This document shows, piece after piece, positions 1-13,018 of a DNA stretch of 64,000 bases (its first letter is position 1; every line of letters starts with the position of its first letter). Source of the stretch: Neoarius graeffei (lineage: Eukaryota > Chordata > Actinopteri > Siluriformes > Ariidae); contig NC_083571.1 of the NCBI RefSeq assembly GCF_027579695.1, positions 50,996,297 to 51,060,296 of the forward strand, read 5' to 3'. The notes below the pieces were generated by a model that was not told where the DNA came from, made no database searches, and saw only the letters and a program-made list of their open reading frames with translations. The position numbers were made by a program, and so were the translations under genes.

Positions 1-397
1 GGGTAATAATAGAGTACGATGGGAAGAAACTAACAGCATGTGATGATGGATGTTTTTGAGTAAGAATGCTTTCTAATGTCACCAGCTAGTGAAGTAGATG
101 CCCACAAAGCCTAGCTCCAAATAACAGTACTCTCAAAACTATACAAATATTGTCTGCTTTGCAAATGTATATTACAGCTGGACTCAGAATCAGCTCCAGC
201 AGGTCACTGAGGAGGAGGAAGATGGTGATGAATGAGGTTCCACCTCCACTCTTATGATGTTGGTACAGAATACTGAAAGCCCAAAGCAGAGTTGGAAAAT
301 CCGCACATACGCCAGTGATGAGGAAGATGGACTAATGGAGCACTTCAGTGTTTTCATAAAAATACCATGTGGGAAAAGGATGGAGACAGTTGGACAT
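1..397 (-). pseudogene. Fish-type 7TM receptor, copy A, broken and cut by window edge
   Basis: Reading the minus strand from an ATG at 397-395 gives a protein that follows receptor copy C (60308-61072) almost codon for codon through transmembrane helices 1 to 3, up to about residue 132, where the window ends. Two in-frame TAG stops interrupt it: codon 22 (334-332), just before helix 1, and codon 104 (88-86), in helix 3. Both replace sense codons in copy C. The 5' flank is also shared with copy C in inverted orientation. It is called a pseudogene. A sequencing error or segregating null allele cannot be excluded, but two separate stops make a real null likely. The ligand of the family is unknown to me. 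Confidence 0.8.
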
Positions 398-646
398 GTT
401 CGTGGCTTGTTTTCTCTTCTGCTTCTTTATGTGCTGTAATAAGGTCTGGTTTGTGTAAGAAATAAAACATTTTGGGAAACGCTGTTATAAACAATAAATA
501 CTTAGTTGGTGAAGTAGTAGACCAACATGAAGTGAAGCTGATTACTTTTTATAAAAATATGTTGAGAAGTGTTTTAATGCATTTACATCACAGCAATTTG
601 TCAATTATTACAATTTTAAATTTTCCGATAGAAAGGAATGTCTTAT

Positions 647-978
647 TGTGGCAGCGGGTCAAGTGCCAGTTTGTGAATGGAGATCGAGGCCGGGGAAGGT
701 AAGTGGCAAAGTGGAAGCACCTATGATGAATTAATGTGTTGTCTGTGTGTGTTTGTGCACAGTAAGAAGGAGCAAATAAAAGGGGAGAACAGCAGAGTGT
801 GAGGATCTCTCTCTTCTCCTGACTGATGTCATGTCCATGCAGTGGTACACAGCTCATCATTGTGAAACTGCTGAAAAGCGTGTCTTGTTTGATTTTGTAG
901 TTTTGAAATAAAACCGAGAGTGAACTTTATCCCGCCTGCCTGTGATTCAGCATCCACTGTAATCAGGGAAACGTTACA
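647..978 (+). repeat. G1 5' LTR
   Basis: 332 bp, TGTGGCAGCGG to GTTACA, ending one base before the primer-binding site. It holds an AATAAA at about 908, consistent with an LTR polyadenylation signal. The 3' LTR lacks about 57 bp that are present near this LTR's 3' end. Confidence 0.85.
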
Positions 979-979
979 C

Positions 980-997
980 TGGTGCCGAAACCCGGGA
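980..997 (+). other. G1 primer-binding site
   Basis: TGGTGCCGAAACCCGGGA directly follows the 5' LTR. It begins TGG, the complement of a tRNA CCA end. Gypsy G3 carries the same 16-base core at 54786-54771. I cannot assign the tRNA with confidence. Confidence 0.8.
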
Positions 998-1803
998 TGC
1001 TGAGAAAGAGTCATTGCCATGGAGTCCTCATTTTACTGCCCACTTCAAATTCAAAATTGCTTGCCAAGTGGCAAGGACCCTTTGAGGTCACACCGCAAAT
1101 TGGTGAAGTCAACTATGAGGTTAAGCATCCGGATAGGGGCAATTTACCATCTCAATCTCCTAAAACCATGGAGAGAGGAGGTTCCTGTGACTCTAGTGAT
1201 GGTAGTTCTGGAGAGGACGGAGCTGGGACTGAAGGTAAGTCTGAAAAGTGCGGCCAAATTCACCCGTGGTCCCTTCTCACCGTCCCAGAGAGAACAGGTT
1301 GCAGGAGGAATTCTCTGATGTGTTCTTGCCCCTCCCCAGTTGCACTGACCTCATAGAACACCACACTGAGATTCCCCCAGGGGTGATAGTGCGCAGTCGC
1401 CTGTATCCGCTCCCCAAACACAAGAAAAATGTAGTTCGAGACAAACTCCAGGCTATGTTGAAGATGAGGGTAATTGAGGAGTCACACAGTGACTGGAGCA
1501 GCCTGGTGGTCTTGGTTCCCAAGGCTGACGGGTCAGTCCGGTTCTGTGCAAGCTATAAAAAAGTCAATGCCGTGTCTAAATTTGATGCATATCTGACGCC
1601 CCGCATTGATGAACTGCTTGGTCGGTTAGGCACAGCTCACGTTTACTCAACACTGGATTTAACAAAGGGATATTGGCAGATTCCCTTGACTCCATTATCC
1701 TGGGAAAAAAATGGCCTTTTCCACTCCATTCAGTTTACACCAATTTGTCACCCTTCTTTTGGGTTGTTTGGGGCCCTTGTGATGTTTCAGCATCTCATGG
1801 ACT

Positions 1804-2858
1804 GAATTCTCCATCCCCACAATACATATGCGGCAGCCTACTTGGATGATATGATCATTTATAATAATGACTGGGAGTGGCATCTGCAACATTGCAGGGC
1901 AGTTCTGAGGTCACTGAGGCACACTGAGCTCACAAGAAACCCAAAGAAGTGTGCAACTGGGCGGGTGGAAGCATGGAAGAATTCTCCATCCCCACAATAC
2001 ATATTCTCTGTGTTGTTGTTTTTTTCTCATTTCCGTTTCCAGTTGAGAGTACATCATGTGCGTTCTGGCTGCCGCTTCTCACCAGAGCTTTTTTATTTTT
2101 ATTTTATTTTATTTCTTTTTCTATTTTTTTCTGTGTGTTTGTGTAGTTTGATGTTTGTTTGAGTGTTTTGTCCGCCGGTTGTGGTGTAGCTCCGGACCTA
2201 GTTTTGGGCGTCGGTTCCCTCCAGGCCTTGGTTCGCCGTGGGCGATGCCTGTGCTCCCAGCTATGGACTGCAGTGAGCTCGTTGCTCATTTTACATCGTG
2301 GTTGTCCAGTGCTCTGCGCTTTAATGCTTGGCATGATGTTCTGAGCGATGTTGCTCGGTGGTGTCGCGGCGGCTGTGCAGGCGGTTTGGGAAACACCAGC
2401 ACTCTGCGTGGCGGAGCTTCTCTGCTTGCTTTGTGGATCCATGGCATGGTGTTCGAGCGATGTTGCTGACAGCGTCACGGCGGCAGTGCTGGAGATGTGG
2501 GACCTGTTTTCGTGCACCTTTTGGTGGGACTGTGGCTGCTACACCACGGGAATTACATCCTGACCCCTACTTGGTGGACTTTTTACTTATTTATTTTTTA
2601 TTATATTTTTTATTTATTTATTTTTTCTTTCCTTGTCTATAATTGTAAAGCATCCTTGGGTTTTTTGAAAGGCGCTATATAAATTTAACTTATTATTATT
2701 ATTACATATGCAACAGCCTACTTGGATGATATGATCATTTAGTGTAATAATGACTGGGAGTTGCATCTGCAACATTGCAGGGCAGTTCTGAGGTCACTGA
2801 GGCACACTGAGCTCACAAGAAACCCAAAAGAAGTGTGCAACTGGGCGGGTGGAAGCAT
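1804..2858 (+). repeat. 175 bp tandem duplication inside G1 RT region
   Basis: The segment starting GAATTCTCCATCCCCACAAT at 1804-1978 is repeated at 1979-2004 and 2710-2858. The second copy is split by the retroposon at 2005-2703. Both units carry the RT catalytic box; in the second a short change right after it creates a stop. Confidence 0.85.
2005..2703 (+). mobile_element. Non-LTR retroposon or SINE-like insertion with ATT tail
   Basis: About 700 bp, flanked by ACATAT (1999-2004 and 2704-2709). The 3' end reads GGCGCTATATAAATTTAACT followed by a TTATTATTATT run. That resembles the conserved 3' ends of several fish LINE/SINE pairs. The inside is GC-richer and has no convincing long ORF, so it is a truncated LINE or a SINE. 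The family is not assigned. Confidence 0.6.
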
Positions 2859-3540
2859 GGTATCTGGGATTCCACTTGGGTCATGGGCAGATGTGTCCCC
2901 AAATTGATAAGACTGCAATTGTGGCCTGCCCAAGACCTAAGACCAAAAAGGGGATGAGGTGGTTTCTGGGGCTGGCTGGCTATTATAGGCAGTTTGTGCC
3001 TAATTTTTGGGATGTCACCAGCCCGCTGACTGACCTCACTAAAAAGGAAGCACCAGACCCAGTCCAGTGGACGGAGCAATGCCAACAGGCCTGTAACCAG
3101 GTAAAAGCTGTACTGTGTGGGGGCCCACTTTTATACTTCCCTGACTTCTCTCTCCCTTTTGTGTTGCAGACTGACACGTCAGAAGGCTGGGGGCCGTTTT
3201 GTCCCAAATGGTGGAGGGGGAGGAACGCCCTGTGCTGTACATCAGCCGTAAGCTCTCCATGTGGGAGAGCTTGGCCATCAAATGGGCAGTCCTCACCCTC
3301 CATTATTACCTGCTGGGATGCCCTTTCACCCTCTGCTTGGATCATGCCCTGCTCCAGTGGCTTCACCACATGAAGGATGCCAATGCCTGGATCACCAGTT
3401 GGTATCTGGCTCTATAGCCGTTTAAGTTCGAAGTGGTCCACAGGCCAGGGGCACAGGAGGTGGTGGCAGACTACCTCTCCTGGCGGGGGGGGCAGTTGCA
3501 GGCCAGATGGTTCCCCAGCCTGATTCAGGCAGTGGGGGTA

Positions 3541-3815
3541 TGTGGCAGCGGGGACATGGTCAAGAGCCAGTTTGTGAATGGAGAACGAGGCCGGTGAAGG
3601 TGAGTGCCAAAGTGGAAACGCCTGTGGTGAATTAATGTGTTGTCTGTGTGTGTGTTTGTGTGCAGTAAAAAGGAGCAGATAAAAGGGGAGAGCAGCAAAG
3701 TGTGAGGATCTCTCTTCCCCCAACTGATGTCATGTCCATGCAGTGGCACACAGCTCATCATTGTGAAATTGCTGAAAAGCATGCTTTGTTTGATTTTGTT
3801 GTTTTGAAATGTACA
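3541..3815 (+). repeat. G1 3' LTR, with polypurine tract before it
   Basis: 275 bp, beginning TGTGGCAGCGG right after a GCAGTGGGGGTA polypurine stretch and ending GTACA at the CTTAT target duplication. It aligns with 647-978 but lacks an internal stretch near its 3' end. Confidence 0.87.
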
Positions 3816-4221
3816 CTTATTTTTAGCTATTTTTAGTTACACTTAATGTTGTGGAAAGTCCACAAGACTACATCCTGATATCATTTATGTTATTGTCGCT
3901 ATATACAAATATTCCCTCAGCAGCCTCTGTTTTCTCTCTGTTTTTAAGTTAATAAAACAGAACATGCAGCTTATCATGCTCCAGAGAAATTGTAAAGCAG
4001 TCTTTTTCTTTGTCCTGTGGATTTTCCCATGGTTGCAAAGCCCTGACACTGAAAATTCCTTCCATTAATGTTAAATAAATGTCTCATTTTCCATATCCAA
4101 AATTACATTTTTCTTTCTTTAATGACAGAACATTAAATTTTTCTTTCCTTCATGACAGAACTTTTTTTTTACCCAATTTATCAATTGTTGTCAATTATGT
4201 AGAATGTACGACATACAGGTC

Positions 4222-4381
4222 CTGTGAGAGTGCAGACACTTACTGATGTATGCATGGAGGAAGCAGATAAGCAGACTGACAAGCTGTAGTTCAGTAGACT
4301 GGGGACAGAGGGTGTTGTGTGTCATGAGAGTTGTAGTCCTGAGTGTTTGTAGTCTGCTCCTTCACACCGGGATTACTGACA
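4222..4381 (-). repeat. Probable 3' LTR of the chromodomain-type gypsy
   Basis: On the minus strand a purine-rich run (4382-4405) is followed at once by TGTCAGTAATCC, and about 160 bp later the sequence ends CTCTCACA at the receptor-flank boundary. TG..CA ends after a polypurine tract fit a short LTR. No partner LTR is visible to confirm it. Confidence 0.6.
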
Positions 4382-4489
4382 GACCCCCCCCCCTCCCCGA
4401 GGAGCTACCTCCGGGAGCTACACTCTTTCTCAGATGACCTCTACCTCTGGGTGCTGGCTTGGATACTGGGAGTGAAACTCTTGCTATAA

Positions 4490-7400
<2,911 letters not shown>

Positions 7401-7413
7401 AATGGATCATGTA

Positions 7414-8898
7414 CAGTGGTGCTAGAAAGTTTGTGAACCCTTTATAATTTTCTATATTTATGCATAAATATGACCTAAAACATCATCAGATTTTCACACA
7501 AGTCCTAAAAGTAGATAAAGAGAACTCAGTTAAACAAATAAGACAAAAATATTATACTTGGTCATTTATTTATTGAGGAAAATGATCCAATATTACATAT
7601 CTGTGAGAGGCAAAAGTACATGAACATTTGCTTTCAGTATCTGGAGTAACCCCCTTGTGCAGCAATAACTGCAACTAAACTTTTCCGGTAACTGTTGATC
7701 AGTCCTGCATGCCAGCTTGGAGGAATTTTAGCCTATTCCTCCATACAGAACAGCTTCAGCTCTGGGATGTTGGTGGGTTTCCTCACATGAACTGCTCACT
7801 TCAGGTCCTTCCACAACATTTCGATTGGATTAAGGTCAGGACATTGACTTGGCCATTCCAAAACATTAACTTTATTCTTCTTAGAATTCATTGTTCCATC
7901 AATGATGACAAGCTGTCCTGGCACAGATGCAGCAAAACAGGCCCAAACCATGCTACTATCACCACCATGTTTCAAAGATGGGATAAGGGTCTTATACCGG
8001 AATGCAGTGTTTTCCATTCTCCAAACATAACACTTCTCATTTCAACCAAAATTTCTATTTTGGTCTCATCCGTCCACAAAACATTTTTTTCCAATAGCCT
8101 TCTGGCTTGTCCACATGATCTTCACCAAACTGCAGACAAGCAGCAATGTTCTTTTTGGAGAGTAGTGGCCTTCTCCTTGCAACCCTGCCATGCACACCAT
8201 TGTTGTTCAGTGTTCTCCTGATGGTCGACTCATGAACATTAACATTAGCCAATGTGAGAGAGGCCTTCAGTTGCTTAGAAGTTACCCTGGGGTCTTTTGT
8301 GACCTCGCCGACTATTACACACCTTACTCTTGGAGTGATCTTTGTTGGTCGACCGGTCCTGGGGGGGGGTAACAATGGTCTTGAATTTCCTCCATTTGTA
8401 CACAATCTGTCTGAATGTGGATTGGTGGAGTCCAAACTCTTTAGAGATGGTTCTGTAATCTTTTCCAGCCTGATGAGCATCAACAAGGCTTTTTCGGAGG
8501 TTCTCAGAAATCTCCTTTGTTCATGCCATGATACACTTCCACAAACATGTGCTGTGAAGATTAGACTTTGATAGATCCCTATTCTTTAAATAAAACAGTG
8601 TGCCCACTCACACCTGATTGTCATCCCATTGATTGAAAACACCTGACTGTAATTTCACCTTGAAATTAACTGATAATCCTAGAGATCCACATACTTTTGC
8701 CACTCACAGATATGTAATATTGGATCATTTACCTCAAAAAATAAATGACCAAGTATAATATTTTTGTCTCATTTGTTTAACTGGGTTCTCTTTATCTACT
8801 TTTAGGACCTGTGTGAAAATCTGATGATGTTTCAGGTCATATTTATGCAGAAATATAGAAAAATCTAAAGGGTTCACAAACTTTCAAGCACCACTCTG
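7414..8898 (-). mobile_element. Tc1-like transposon, copy 1 (CAGTGGTGCT family)
   Basis: Terminal inverted repeats start CAGTGGTGCTAGAAAGTTTG at the left and mirror that at the right (ending CACCACTCTG). TA dinucleotides flank it at 7412-7413 and 8899-8900. It is the same family as 17594-19201 but in the opposite orientation. At 1485 bp it is near the usual Tc1 length. It was inserted into the gypsy remnant ending at 7411; another Tc1-like element begins 8 bp beyond its right end. Confidence 0.92.
7634..8529 (-). pseudogene. Tc1-like transposase, copy 1, broken
   Basis: The minus strand from about 8529 encodes a paired-type helix-turn-helix N terminus (TSKQLKASLTLANVNVHEST) and a DDE catalytic core, with HGGDSSMVWACFAASVPGQL and WPSQCPDLNPIEMLWKDLK. 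Frame changes and stops split it into at least two pieces (8486-8055 and 8017-7796), and a stretch around the second catalytic residue is missing. The first ATG is followed at codon 3 by TGA, exactly as in the copy at 17960. It cannot make full transposase. Confidence 0.85.
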
Positions 8899-9124
8899 TA
8901 TGTATACAACCCCGATTCCAAAAAAGTTGGGACAAAGTACAAATTGTAAATAAAAATGGAATGCAATGATGTGGAAGTTTCAAAATTCCATATTTTATTC
9001 AGAATGGAACATAGATGACATCAAATGTTTAAACTGAGAAAATGTCTCATTTAAAGAGAAAAATTAGGTGATTTTAAATTTCATGACAACAACACATCTC
9101 AAAAAAGTTGGGACAAGGCCATGT

Positions 9125-10146
9125 TTACCACTGTGAGACATCCCCTTTACTCTTTACAACAGTCTGCAAATGTCTGGGGACTGAGGAGACAAGTTGCTCA
9201 AGTTTAGGGATAGGAATGTTAACCCATTCTTGTCTAATGTAGGATTCTAGTTGCTCAACTGTCTTAGGTCTTTTTGTCGTATCTTCCGTTTTATGATGCG
9301 CCAAATGTTTTCTATGGGTGAAAGATCTGGACTGCAGGCTGGCCAGTTCAGTATCCAGACCCTTCTTCTTCGCAGCCATGATGCTGTAATTGATGCAGTA
9401 TGTGGTTTGGCATTGTCATGTTGGAAAATGCAAGGTCTTCCCTGAAAGAGACGTCATCTGGATAGGAGCATATGTTACTCTAGAACCTGGATATACCTTT
9501 CAGCATTGATGGTGTCTTTCCAGATGTGTAAGCTGCCCATGCCACACGCACTAATGCAACCCCATACCATCAGAGATGCAGGCTTCTGAACTGAGCACTG
9601 ATAACAACTTGGGTCATCCTTCTCCTCTTTAGTCCGAATGACACAGCGTCCCTGATTTCCATAAAGAACTTCAAATTTTGATTCGTCTGACCACAGAACA
9701 GTTTTCCACTTTGCCACAGTCCATTGTAAATGAGCCTTGGCCCAGAGAAGACGTCTGTGCTTCTGGATCATGTTTAGATACGGCTTCTTCGTTGAACTAT
9801 AGAGTTTTAGCTGGCAACGGCGGATGGCACGGTGAATTGTGTTCACAGATAATGTTCTCTGGAAATATTCCTGAGCCCATTTTGTGATTTCCAATACAGA
9901 AGCATGCCTGTATGTGATGCAGTGCTGTCTAAGGGCCCAAAGATCACGGGCACCCAGTATGGTTTTCGGGCCTTGACCCTTACACACAGAGATTCTTCCA
10001 GATTCTCTGAATCTTTTGATGATATTATGCACTGTAGATGATGATATGTTCAAACTCTTTGCAATTTTACACTGTCAAACTCCTTTCTGATATTACTCCA
10101 CTATTTGTCGGCGCAGGATTAGGGGGACTGGTGATCCTCTTCTCAT
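9125..10146 (-). pseudogene. Tc1-like transposase, broken
   Basis: The minus strand shows the N-terminal helix-turn-helix region ([17 protein letters not shown]), the central region with [18 protein letters not shown] (first catalytic Asp), [13 protein letters not shown], and the C-terminal part from 9379 with KRPKTVEQLESYIRQEW. The N terminus has stops upstream of 10053. The core switches frame between about 9475 and 9379, around the second catalytic residue. The matching N terminus at 63866 is open as far as the window shows. Confidence 0.85.
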
Positions 10147-10322
10147 CTTTACTTCTGAGAGCCGCTGCCACTCCAAAATGCTCTTTTTATACCCAGTCAT
10201 GTAAATGACCTATTGCCAATTGACCTAATGAGTTGCAATTTGGTCCTCCAGTTGTTCCTTTTTTGTACCTTTAACTTTTCCAGCTTCTTATTGCCCCTAT
10301 CCTAACTTTTTTGAGATGTGTT

Positions 10323-10700
10323 CTCATCTCATCTCATCATCTCTAGCCACTTTATCCTGTTCTACAGGGTCACAGGCAAGCTGGAGCCTATCCCAGCTAA
10401 CTACGGGCGAAAGGCGGGGTACACTCTGGACAAGTCGCCAGGTCATCACAGGGCTGACACATAGACACAGACAACCATTCATACTCACATTCACACCTAC
10501 GGTCAATTTAGAGTCACCAGTTAACCTAACCTGCATGTCTTTGGACTGTGGGGGAAACCAGAGCACCCGGAGGAAACCCACGCGGACATAGGGAGAACAT
10601 GCAAACTCCACACAGAAAGGCCCTCACCGGCCATGGGGCTCGAACCCGGACCTTCTTGCTGTGAGGCGACAGCACTAACCACTACACCACCGTGCCGCCC
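10323..10700 (-). mobile_element. tRNA-derived SINE, full length, GATGA tail
   Basis: On the minus strand it starts GGGCGGCACGGTGGTGTAG, with pol III A-box-like and B-box-like (GGTTCGAGCCCC) words, and ends in ATGAGATGAGA. The target duplication TGAGATGTGTT lies at 10312-10322 and 10701-10711. It sits inside the Tc1-like element at 8907-10896. Confidence 0.92.
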
Positions 10701-11218
10701 TGAGATGTGTTGCTATCATGAAATTTCAAATGAGCCAATATTTGGCATGAAATTTCAAAATGTCTCACTTTTGACATTTGATATGTTGTCTTTGTTCTAT
10801 TGTGAATACAATATCAGTTTTTGAGATTTGTAAATTATTGCATTCCGTTTTTATTTACAATTTGTACTTTGTCACAACTTTTTTGGAATCGGGGTTATAT
10901 ATTAGATTAGTTAAAACTTTATTGATCCCTTTGGGAGGGTTCCCTCAGGGAAATTAAGATTCCAGCAGCATCATTACAGATAACAAAGAAAAGAAATAGA
11001 GAAAACTTCTAGATAAATTAAAATAAACTAAGTATTTACATATACAAATATAAAAGAATAAGATATGGGGAAGAGAGGAAGGGGGCAGGGGTGAAAGGGG
11101 GGAAAAGTGGGGTTAGGGTAAGCGTGTGTGTGAGTGTGTGTGTGTGTGGGGGGGGGAGCGGGAAATATATTGCACTTTATATTGCACCTTGTCTGGTATT
11201 GCTTATTGTTAGGCTAGG

Positions 11219-11602
11219 CTACTGCTCCTTCCCGTCCTCTGTCCTCCTGTTACCCCTCCTCCCCCCCAGAGAGGAGTTGTACAGTCTGATGGTATGAGGG
11301 ACAAAGGAGTTTTTGAGTCTGTGCGTCCTGCACTTGGGAAGGAGCATTCTGTCACTGAACAGGCTCCTCTGGTTGCTGATGACGGTGTGCAGAGGGTGAT
11401 TGGCATCGTCCATGATGTTCAATAGTTTGTCCATAGACCTCTTCTCTGCCACCGTCACCAGAGAGTCCAGCTTCATGCCGACCACAGAGCCAGCTCGCCT
11501 GATCAGTTTGTCCAGCCTGGATGTGTCCTTCTTGGATGTGCTGCCCCCCCAGCACACCACGGTGTAAAACAGGACACTGGCGACCACAGACTGATAGAAC
11601 AT
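11219..11602 (-). pseudogene. LINE ORF2 C-terminal part
   Basis: 127 residues continuing the LINE protein beyond the hAT insertion: FYQSVVASVLFYTVVCWGGS, GMKLDSLVTVAEKR, and FVPHTIRLYNSS near the end, typical of the C-terminal region after RT in CR1/L2/Rex1 LINEs. The ORF reads into low-complexity sequence and stops near 11219; the rest down to 10905 is 3' untranslated. Confidence 0.82.
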
Positions 11603-11603
11603 C

Positions 11604-13010
11604 CATGGGCGCCGCCAGGGGGGGAAAGGTTAGAACAATTCTAGGGGCCCAGCACTGCCATGGGGCCCTTTAAGGGGCTGATAATATGCTTTTAATGATT
11701 TTAATAAGACTTTTGAAATAACAACAATGCAATATTCCATCTGGTAAAATGAGCTAATTGAACAAGGTTGCCTGTTTCTTGAGTTCTTCAACATATTGTC
11801 ATTTAACCCTCCCCCTTTTGCGAAATGGTACGGTCCAGTTCTGGTAGAAGCGCGATGCATTAAATCTGTGTGCTGATCAGTGCAACGCCACTTGCTGCTG
11901 TGTCTCGATGCAGCAGCCAGCCAGCCAGCAGTGGAGTGCGTACAGTCTATGATCGCTAAATATGAAGAGTGGCTGTCAAAAATGTAAAGAAAGGCAGCTG
12001 AAAGCTGAGAGGGACCGGAGAGGCAGGCAACTGGTCACTCAGTTTTTCCTAAAGAAAGGTAGCTATTGCTCACGTGTGTTCAAAATATTAGCAAATGGTA
12101 AATGAACAGTATGAACGTGGTTGGATTAGCCTATCAAGAGAACACTTTTACAGTTTGTACAGTGACATTTTTTCCATTTTAATAACTGAACTGACTTGTG
12201 TGATAAACAAGATGAAATATTACGTTATGCTGGTGCTAATAACTAGTGCTAATAACCAGTTTCATAACTAATGGGGTGCCCTAAATATGCACAGATTCAG
12301 CCTCAGGGGGACCTCCGCCCTACCAAACCACTGAACCCCCCTTTGGAGAAGGAGGTAAGCAGCAATACAACCCATAAATGCTTGAGGATTTAAGTTTTTA
12401 ATGAGCAAGTGCCATATACAGTTTGCTAGATTAAAGTGTTGCTAATAACGGACACCAGTCAAGTGTTTGACATGGTTACATGTGTGGAATGTTCACACAT
12501 TCTAAACCATTGGTTTCAAATTGAGGAGCTGGAGAAAGCACAGCACACATAAAAGAGGGATAGAGGTTACAACATATGAGTAAATATGTACGTAATTGAT
12601 CAAACATATTCCCTTTTTGCAGAACAGTACACACAGCTTTCTACCTAATACATAACAATCCATGGGATTTCCATAGGTATTTTGATGCTGGGTAGAAAAC
12701 TTTTTCTATGATTTATTAGCAGTCACATCACACATTTCACTACCAATTGTCCTAGCACAAGAAGGCATGTGGCAAAATCTTGAATTTTCATTTGTGATTG
12801 TAAATGCACCAGAATTAGTCACTGACCAGTTTTCATCTAGTCCCTGGTAGGTTAATACATAAAATGTAATAACAAAGTCACAAACTCAAGGTCCATGGGC
12901 TATCAAAAGTCAAATAATGACAATAGTGCAATTGTGACGAGGGTGGGCAAAGTTGGGGGGCCCAAAATTCTAATCTTTCATGGGGCCCTAAATTTCTGGC
13001 GGTGCCCCTG
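11604..13010 (+). mobile_element. hAT transposon derivative with ZMYM1-type first exon
   Basis: The ends are CATGGGCGCCGCCAG and, mirrored at the right, CAGGGGCACCGCCAG. They are flanked by the exact 8 bp target duplication AGAACATC (11596-11603 and 13011-13018). The insertion interrupts the CR1/L2-like LINE. At 1407 bp it is too short for a full hAT transposase. Only a short first exon (11962-12058) was recognised, so it is an internally deleted, non-autonomous copy. Confidence 0.88.
11962..12058 (+). CDS. First exon of a hAT (ZMYM1-like) transposase, remnant
   Basis: ATG at 11962 opens 32 codons rich in Lys, Arg and Glu, ending in QFFLKK. The next bases, GGTAGC, could serve as a splice donor at 12059. 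Basic N termini ending in an (I/T)xFF motif just before an intron are typical of hAT transposases related to ZMYM1-like proteins. The catalytic exons are absent from this copy. Similarity is judged by eye. Confidence 0.55.
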
Positions 13011-13018
13011 AGAACATC

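Larger units (their letters stand above)
1013..3520 (+). pseudogene. G1 pol remnant (post-integrase module, RT, RNase H)
   Basis: The first gag codons (about 1019) are fused to the GPF-type module (KWQGPFEV, about 1060-1100). An RT stretch at 1248-1805 follows, with IEESHSDWSSLVVLVPKADG, LDLTKGYWQIPL and FGLFGA; the catalytic box AYLDDMIIY is at about 1838-1864. After the duplication and insert, the connection and RNase H regions continue at 2849-3417 in shifting frames (FLGLAGYYRQF; TDTSEGWG, where other copies have TDASDRGLG). Several stops and frameshifts interrupt it. The order here and in the sister copies is integrase module, then RT, then RNase H. Confidence 0.85.
647..3815 (+). mobile_element. 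Gypsy G1, Gmr1-like LTR retrotransposon, internally deleted
   Basis: The element is bounded by LTRs starting TGTGGCAGCGG and ending in ACA, and is flanked by the 5 bp target duplication CTTAT (642-646 and 3816-3820). The empty site in the inverted arm near 60065 has a single CTTAT. Inside are a primer-binding site (980-997), the first codons of gag, then an abrupt jump into the module that follows integrase, then RT and RNase H. Most of gag, protease and integrase is missing. A 175 bp tandem duplication and a 0.7 kb retroposon lie in the RT region. The element cannot be autonomous. Confidence 0.9.
1..4221 (-). repeat. Inverted duplication, arm A (interrupted by gypsy G1)
   Basis: Positions 1-646 and 3821-4221 together match the reverse complement of 59792-60708. 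The match includes the receptor 5' half, the upstream AT-rich flank and a stretch around the words ttttagctatttttagtt and gtggaaagtccac. The gypsy element 647-3815 is absent from the other arm, so the two arms give filled and empty versions of one site. Arm A stops at about 4221, where another gypsy remnant begins. Roughly 1 kb of homologous arm is visible on each side, separated by about 55 kb. Confidence 0.82.
8907..10896 (-). mobile_element. Tc1/mariner-like transposon (CAACCCCGATTCC family), copy 1
   Basis: The inverted termini read CAACCCCGATTCCAAAAAAG at the left and mirror this at the right, with TA at both flanks (8905-8906 and 10897-10898). The long ends include ACAAATTGTAAATAAAAA. 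A transposase remnant reads on the minus strand. A SINE (10323-10700) is nested inside. Without it the element is about 1.6 kb. The copy at 63504 belongs to the same family; 61086-62404 is a related, more diverged one. Confidence 0.9.

Noticed and set aside
1242-1360. Independent host gene at 982-1356
   Set aside because: It is the G1 primer-binding site read through into the fused gag/post-integrase coding sequence.
10620-10700. tRNA gene-like words (A and B boxes)
   Set aside because: They belong to the SINE head, repeat in many copies and cannot fold as a full tRNA with a clear anticodon arm.
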